Under the pieces are notes generated by a model. It worked only from the letters and a program-made list of their open reading frames with translations. It did no database searches and was not told the DNA's origin. A program made the position numbers and the translations under genes. This document shows, piece by piece, positions 41,701 to 50,700 of a stretch of DNA of 64,000 bases. The stretch is from the NCBI RefSeq assembly GCF_040954645.1, contig NC_092810.1, positions 7,610,185 through 7,674,184 of the forward strand, written 5' to 3'. How positions within the stretch are numbered: position 1 is the stretch's first letter; each line of letters begins with the position of its first letter. This DNA is from Diabrotica undecimpunctata. Lineage: Eukaryota; Arthropoda; Insecta; Coleoptera; Chrysomelidae.

Positions 41701-44700
41701 AATGTGTTCGTTCGTTCTTTATAGATTCTTGTTTTTGTGTTTTGTCTTAGGTGTTTGTTCTTCTAGATTGTGTCATTAAGAGATCACGCCGCTTTACTTG
41801 CTTTTAAGCTTTGTTGTCATACTTCTTCTTCAACATCTCCGTAACTAGTTATGTCTATTTTCCATCCCTAACTTTCCATCCTTATTGTAAACTGTATTCA
41901 TATTTTGTGAATTTCTTACCATTTACTTTGCATATTCTTACATTTTCAGAGATCAGATGTCCTGAACCAGTATTAGCTGAGCATAGCATACTATCTGTAA
42001 CTGGAAATGACCGATTGTACGGAAGAACACTAATAAGAACATCTGAATCTGCAAATAGCGCTACATCCTATAAAATCGGTGCTCTAGTAAAGTACCGATG
42101 CGAACGAGGATATAAAATAATTGGCGAAGCTTTAAGTACCTGTGAAGATACCGGAAAATGGAGTGGAAACGTTCCAGAATGTGTTTGTAAGTATATTTCG
42201 AAAGTATATATTGTTTAGAAAAGATATCCTGTATTTTATATATTTTTTTAGATGTAGATTGTGGTATACCCGAAAATATAACGCATGGTACAGTAATGCT
42301 TCCATCAAATGCTACTTATTACGGAGTTCTGGCGTTGTACACGTGTGATGCTAATTTTGAGTTGAATGGAGTTTCTAGAAGATTGTGTCAAGAGAATGGC
42401 ACGTGGAGTTCTGATCCTCCTATGTGTAGAGGTAACGTCCTTAATATTTCCCCGTATTATAATATATACCTATTATATACGAAAATGAAAATAAATTTTA
42501 AAAAATATGAAAATCATTCTCAAAATTCTCGATTTTAGACTAAAATTGTGGTTAATTCCCAATAAAAATAGTAAATTATATCAAAATACCACAAGAAAAT
42601 AGATTCAGAACAATATAAAGTTTATCATATTAAAAAATACTTCTTCTAACAACAAATAATTTCCAGAAATTCAATGCAAGGATCCGGAAGCGCCCAACGG
42701 ACTAACGTTTACGGTTAGTACCCACAGTGTCGGCGGAGTTGCCAAATATCAATGTCCCAGGGGTCACACACTGAAAGGAAACGATACAAGGATTTGTATG
42801 GTCAAAGGATCTTGGAGCAGTTCACCACCTTCTTGCATAGGTATGTATAAAAGTCTAAATTTACATTTTTTGTCTTACTGAAGAAACTTGAAATGTGGTG
42901 TCCTAGACGCTAGACGCATATTGAGGATTCCCTGAAAAGATAAAGTTACTAACGAAGAAGTTTTCGAACGTAGAATTGAGGTTCGAATCGGTTTGCAAAT
43001 GCCCCTTTGTCTGCTTCTTGTCAATCGACGATGATAGGTATAATAAAAGGTTGAAGTTGTGGAGTGAAAGTGTTGATCTATTGACAGCTACTGGTAATTA
43101 CATAATATGATGTTCGTTAGGTAACTACTTATGATTGACTGTACTCAAATGAGCTCAAATCCCCAATTTATAATCTCACAAATAGTTCATACCTCAGCAC
43201 AGAGGTTATTGCTTCTATGATACTAACCAACTTTGAACTATTAGCTTACATTACAATTTAATCTAGACCATCATTGCAACACTTAGGAAATTCAATTAGA
43301 AACAATATATTATTCGACAATTCATTATCAGGTGAATGGACTTTAATTATTAAAATATTACTCGATATCATTTTCAGAATGTCACTTATACACGGTTAAA
43401 CTATAATAGATTAAGAAGTTAAGAATAATGTGAGATTACAAATTAAGGGGTTAATTTGTGATTGAACAGAGTTTGTCTTCGACCTATGACAGACGACCTA
43501 TATCAGGTCTTCGACCTGATGAGTCCTAATATAGGGCAAGACGTGTCATATTGTGACCGAAGTACAAATTGTTGGTCAGAAGGAGTAGGATAGAGATTAA
43601 TGTCTTCTAAAATGTTAAAACGTTAGAAAGAATAAATGGAGTAAAATGTCTGTATATTATATACTTAAATAAGATAAAAAATGGGATAGAATTTTGTCTT
43701 TGACAACATGATGTTGCAAGTCATTTTGACCCGGAGTATGATTTTGCGCTAAAAGACATGGAGGTCGTCAACGTGCAACTACTTCTCGACAAGATCGGTA
43801 CTTAGTAGGATTAAAAAAAAAAAATAGTAGGATTAGCTTGTCGAAATATGCATATAACTGCAAGTAAACTCTGTGGGGCCTTAGAAAATACCCACAACAT
43901 TACTGTACGTGACCAAACTCTGAGAAATAGATAACATGAAGCTGGCCTAAACGCCAGACATCCATTGAGGATTCCATTATGTTACATGATGGAAATTGTG
44001 GACGCAAAAGTTCTGTGTTATTTTCAGATGAAGCTAGGTTTTGTCTCTGCCCTGATTTAAGAAGAGTGAGAGCTTGGAGAACTTTTACCACTACCACTCT
44101 TACCGTGGCCAACATAATCGCCAAATCTTAATCCCATCGAGCATGGGGATATGCTTCAGAGACAGATTTCTCCTCATCTGCACCTTCTTCATACTAGACA
44201 AGGTCTTTACGATCTTATACAAGAATGGATACTATTGCCTTGCCTGAAAACGAAATTGATAATTTAATTTTAAGAATGCCAAGGCGGTGTCAAGCTGTAA
44301 ATAATGCTGGTGGATCAAACACAGATTGCTAAACACATTTGTTGTTAGATTTTTATGATTTATATAGACTTTTATGTTAAAAATATCCATTAAATTAGTT
44401 CACTATAGAATTTTTCATATAAAAATGACTGCACGTCATTTAAGATTTACGACGTCAGAACCCCACAGCGTTGCCAAAAGATCAGGATAGTTAATAAATG
44501 AGGAATTTTTACAATATTAACTATTTAAGAATGCAATACACTTGTCAATTGGATTTTTAAAATGTAGTGAAATGAGTAAAAAAAAAATCGGTTGCCTGTA
44601 AAGTCGGTTTTACGGGCGAAGATTTTACGTGACAACGTCTTTTTCTCGGTAGAATATTTATTGATATGAATATTATTAAATTGCACAATAGGAACAAGGA

Positions 44701-47700
44701 ATTGCCGCTATAAACTCAGTTTCTCAACTTTTGTGTCAATCTAACAATTAATCAATCAATCATAGTTTACGATAATGAAATATTAGTGTACAATTATTTA
44801 CCTTTATTGTTGTAGTTGTTGTAAATGACGAATCTACTCACGAATTGAAGACAAATCTCACGATCTCACGATTAAGGTCTTACATCTTACGATTTTTAAT
44901 TTTTTTTTAAATTTCAAGTGTTTCTAATAAAATGCATGGGAGGAAATCAGCTTTTTTAGATTGTCACCTTGAAATATCCATAAATTGATTGTATTTTTGT
45001 ATCAAAGTGGGCTACTCCAATTAACTCAATTAATATACACAAAATAATATAAACAAAGCTTAAAAGGTTCTTTATGCTTTGAAAGTGGTTTATAAACAAC
45101 TGAATTGTAATGTATATTTTACCGCCTTTAAAAAATATGAAGTATAGACTAAATTTTGTGTAAAGAACAAACATTCAACAGACCTAATAGTAAAAACATA
45201 TTGATTTAAATGTGAATTTGAGATAATGTGCTGACAAAATGTTAAATCCTAAGAAAACAAAATTATGTTTTTATGTATATTCATTATACTTAATACTCTT
45301 GGGTAAAATACCTCATATCATATATGTCTTTAGACACAGTTAATAATTTTCATTGAAGTTTAAACTATAAAGAATGTTTACAATCATTGCTCAATATTAA
45401 ATGGATAAATCCATAGCAATATTATAAAAGAATATAGGTTCCTAGGTAATTTCCTAAAATTATATCTGATACTGGTGGTTCCCCCTAAAATAGGACACTG
45501 TAAGCACTCCACATTTTCACTACAGACACAGCTGACGATACTTTCAACGATTTTCAGCTTTAGCGATTCAACGCGCCTAATTCTCTAGTGCCGCGCGCAG
45601 CGGACCGATCATGTTTGAGTGGGAGAGAGACGCAAGGCATTCGCCGGTCCGGCGGGCCTCTCTCTCGTTCGGTGACTCACTGTAACAGACGTGAGCGGGC
45701 GTTACACTTTTTCTTAAATGACTCCGAGCCACAACCTAATTTAAGACGTTGTCACGTCAAAACTCAAAGGTTTTATAAACTTAATAAACCCAATCTGTTT
45801 TTGTGGTTACTACACTTATTGTGTCTATATTTTGCCATTAACGACATATTGTTACATTTTGGAAGATCCATGTTTCATAAAAAAAACATACAAAAATTTC
45901 TCTGCAATATAATTTCTTAAAAGTTCTCTTTACTGCAATATGTTATATATATTTTGAATAAACAAGATTTTGACTCCAAAAAAGCGGCAACACTGTAAAC
46001 AATTTTGCCAAACGCTGAACTGTCATTGAAATTTGGAATATTCCCGTATCAGTGGCTTACGATTGTCTAATATATTTAATTAAAATTATTATTTTGTGGA
46101 GTATTAAACTTAAACAGTTATTTCATAAAATTCATATTATTAATAATAACAAATGTTTTTGGTTATTCAATCAATATAATTCTAAAATTCTCAATATAAT
46201 CATGATTACATTTTTCTGATTATTATACCATGTTGACGCCTATGAAAGATCGAGCAGTTCCGTATGGGTGTCGTATTATTAGCTGTGTTAGGGAAATTTG
46301 AACTTTAAGGTTGATGTTCTGGAAATTTTAAATACAAGTGACGTCACTTTGTAAAAATCGTGGCGTGCAACGTTTTTACTTTGAAAAATAGTACCTATAC
46401 TTAACTTTTGTTTGATCATTTCATCATAGAGAAAAAAAATTACACTGAAATTAAGATATATTCATTGCTGGCTAATCAGGCATTATAACGGAATATCACT
46501 TTTTTAAATCCAATTAAAATTTATGTATATATGAAAAAATCTTGTGTTCCCTAGACATTTTTGATGTGTTTATATTACTACTATTTTCATTTCATGTTCA
46601 TGTTTGTTTTAGCCGTGGACTGTAAACAACCCGAAGACATACAAAATGGGCGAGTTTTAGTGGTAAACGGAACAACATACAACAGCGCAATCGAATATCA
46701 TTGTGTCCCGAACTTTGTGAGAGTAGGCCCTTACTTAAGAAAATGTATGGAAACCGGAGAATGGTCTGGAGATGAACCAATGTGTAAAGGTATTTTTTTT
46801 ACTTTACATGCATACATAAATTATAAGAACAGTTAGTTTGTTAAGTTCTCAAACTTGGTCTTTTTTCTGGGAGAGTCCTTTTTACAGCCTTTTGTGCTTA
46901 AAGCTTTACAAATATTTTGTTTCACTTTCTTGACTGCTGCTGTTGTGGGGGTTTTCTTATCTTCCGTTTTATAAAAATTATTTCCTCCATTTAATATTGC
47001 TTCGTTTGTCTACATAGTTGTTCATGGTATTTGGTATAGTTTATTTTTATGAACGAGAGAGTAATTAGCATAATTTTAACTGGTAGCTCCGACCACTCCA
47101 TGGGCGTGCTCAAGATTAATTGAAAAATTACTTTGAATAATTGTAAAAAATAAATGAATTATTTCAGTGTTATAAAGTGTTATGTGTATGTAAACAAAAG
47201 TGACCTCTTTTATCACACACTATATTAGAACTGACTGGCCTACATTAAAAAGTGTTTTAAAAAATTCACATTTTTTTTAATTTTTAAAAATTACAAAAGA
47301 GAAAAAGAGTTTTTAAAACCGTCTAAGGTATGTTAAATAGATGAATAAAAATATTAATATAAAACTTACAGCTACTTGTTACAAATCCAAATCAGATTCA
47401 GAAGATGAACTTTCAGAACCAAGATTTATAATAACTGGCTCGATCATTTTATCAGTAATATTGTCCAGCTTCCACATTTTTTCCTCTTCTTTAATAGTGT
47501 GATTTACTGCCTTTTCCCAGTTTTTAGGTTTTACATTATTTACGGCCTCCAAAAACAACTGTTTAACATCATGAATTTTAAAAGTGGTATTTTTTCTTGA
47601 AACTTCACTCTTTATCTGTGCCCATACCAGTTCAATCGGGTTTAATTCACAATGATATGGTGGGGATCTAAGTACTGTCATTCCACGATTTTTGGCAATT

Positions 47701-50700
47701 TCATCAATTTCGTATTTTTTAAATTTTTCTTTATGAAGGGCACACAACGAATAAAGTTCCTTTCTTATAGATCCGGGATGGTACGTAATATTTTTTGAAC
47801 TCAGCCGATTATGCAAGTCTTTTTTTAACCACTTGGTTGTGGGCAGTCCTTCTATAAGTCTGGAGTGATAACTTGCATTATCCATTACTATTACACAGTT
47901 CTTAGGAAAAAGATCTATCATTTGTTCGAACCATTCTTGAAAGACATCAGCGTTCATGTCTTCATGGTAGTCACCGGTACGAGTTGATTCAAAAGTTAAT
48001 AAACCACCTTCAACAAAACCGTCTGAACTGCCAATGTGTACTATTATCAGCCTGCGTCCCTTTCCTGATGGTGGGTTTAAACCAGTAGATAAGTTATTTA
48101 CAAAAGCGTGCCTTTGACTTGTAACAGTTTCATCCTGCCAAAATTTATTTGGTGTATGACCCTCGTTGATCCATGTTTCATCAAGATAAAATATTTTTCT
48201 TTTTTGGTTTCTCATTTCCTTTATGGTTCTTAGAAAATGTCTTCTCCATATGGCAATATCGCTTCTTTCTAATAAAATAGACTTTCTGGGATTCTTTTTC
48301 CAGCGGAAGCCTATTTCTTTTAAAAGTTTCCATAACGTACTTCGACTCATTTCTGGGTAATCCTTATCATCTCGAACTGAGACAAGAACTTTATCCAATG
48401 TTGGAAATTCTTGTCTAAAGAAGAATTCATGCACTTTCCGTCGAAGTCCTTCTTTAAAATGATATTCTATTTGAAATTTTGGTTTCCCTGGAGCATTACG
48501 TGGCATTTGAAAACTACCACATTTCTCTTCTTTAATAACTCTGTAAATCGTAGATTTCCCAACACCAAGTGTACTGCTAACTAACTCAACGGTCTCATCA
48601 ACACTTTCACATAAACGTTTGTCTGTAAATGATTTAAAACAATTAAATATTAATGTTTTTTCATTAACTGTTAGAGGACCAATTTTTCGGCGTTTACACG
48701 GCACTTCCAAATTTTCCATAACACTAGTATACACAATAAACTGCACCTTGCAACTGAAGTACCTACTTTTAGTGAACTGTTAAGAATTTTGAATACGCCA
48801 CTTGGACCTTCCTATATACAAAATGGAAAAACCCACTATCACATTTTCTGTGGAATAAGTTTAGAAGGTAATTATCTAGTCAATTACTGTCGTAGATTCC
48901 TGGAATTAAATAATTAAATGTTTGATTGTTGAAACCCTTACTTCGTGGAATGCACTCATTTCAGATAAAATAAAACGTTTTATTTTATCTAAAGAATTAA
49001 ACTTTATTTTGCAAATAGGCAAAGAATTAAACTTTATTTTGCAAATAGATAAAATAAAACGTTTTATTTTATCTAAAGAATTAAACTTTATTTTGCAAAT
49101 AGGTAGGTACTTATTACACTTTTATTGGTTATATATAACCAATAAAATAAACATCTTACATTTCTTGCAAATTCATTAGTACCTGTTAACCTCCATCACT
49201 CCGACACTGGCAACCTTATTTAGGGATTAGTAAGCCTCACAACTATTGTATTCTATTCTGCTCCAACCTTTATACCTGGTGGTCATACTCAATTTAAAAT
49301 TGTTTTCCTATATACTTCTGTAAACTTGTTGACAAATATCTGTTTTTCATTGAGTCACCCGTATCAACAGTTTAGGGATTTGCATACATAATTTATTGTT
49401 TTATTACTCTCTCATACATAAAAATACACTATAATGTCCCTGAAGAATTCTAAAATGGCTGTCTTTTTTCATAAAATTACATAATTACATAAAATTTCGC
49501 AGTTTATGACTCTAAATCAAAGATATTCAATTGAAAAACCGATCGCTTTCAGAAAAATACTAAAATGGTGACCATTCGTCAACTAGTTCAAAATGACAAC
49601 AAAACGATATACATTTTATATTAGCAATATTTTTCAAATAAATATCTATATCTTCTTATAATTGATATTGGAAAAACCGAGGAAGATATAGTCAATACGG
49701 TTGTATCAAAGGGAAAAATTTCTATATTTTTATAAAAAAAAATTTATGTTTTAGTACCTTCTGAAGCACCACAAGACTCTTCGAATATGACAACACATAT
49801 AGGCATAGGAGCTGGAGTTGTACTGTTCTTATTACTGCTGTTAGGAATTATTTACCTTAAACTGTAAGTATTTTTTTGTAAAAATTAATTAAATTAAATA
49901 GAATAGGTTTACATCGTTAATGTCTAAATTGACTTACTGGTAAAAATTATTAGAGTAATTTGAAAGTTACTTTATTTATAACATCAAATCTGAAAGTACT
50001 TTGCACCATACACAAAAAAGGAGATATCTTTGAATGCTCTAACCACAAAGGAATTACGCTTCTAAATGCAGCGTATAAAATGTTTTCCATAGTACTATGT
50101 CACCGTATGGCACCACATGCAGAACGGATGGTAAGAAAATACCAAGCTGGTTTCAGAGGTGGTAAATCGACAATTCATCAAATTGCAACCCTGAGACAAA
50201 TTTTAGAAAAAACACTAGAATATGGCATAAATACGCATCACATATTTATAGACTACAAAGCAGCCTACGACTCTGTGAATAGAAGAGAGTTCAAAGCAAT
50301 GAAAGAGCTAGGAATACCAAATCAGTTGGTAAATTTAACAAAACTAACTCTTGAAAAAGTTGAATGTAGAATACAAATTCAGGGGAACTATCTTAATACA
50401 AATCGATGTAATTCAGTTAGCACAAGCCTACAGATCTATTTCATCTACTAATCGTAGTGTAAGCATCTTACTCGTTGCTTCGAATGCTTCCTTTTTTAAT
50501 TCTGACTTTATTTTATAGGCGGAAACCTGTAGCAGTGAAAAACACCGAAAATGTAGAAGGAGCAGAGAGAAAAGAGGACAGGAACGCAGCTGTAATGAGT
50601 TACTCCACCTTAAGCGACAGAAATGGTTACGCCAACGGAAATTCCAATGTCTACGAAAATATTCACGAAGAAAACATGTATGATGCCCCTTATGAAGAAG

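Noticed and set aside
45588..45920. 110-codon + strand frame over the GC-rich block
   Set aside because: No motif, low-complexity start, and it lies within an apparent nonautonomous repeat.
48922..49179. 85-codon + strand frame with repeated [10 protein letters not shown]
   Set aside because: The peptide repeats simply translate the palindromic tandem array; no protein family is implied.
46790..49200. Terminal inverted repeats of the DD82E element
   Set aside because: By eye no convincing inverted pair could be matched on both sides, so element limits are not reported.
49960..50451. Possible alternative furrowed exon before the tail
   Set aside because: The protein is clearly reverse transcriptase and the flanking TM and tail exons join in phase without it.
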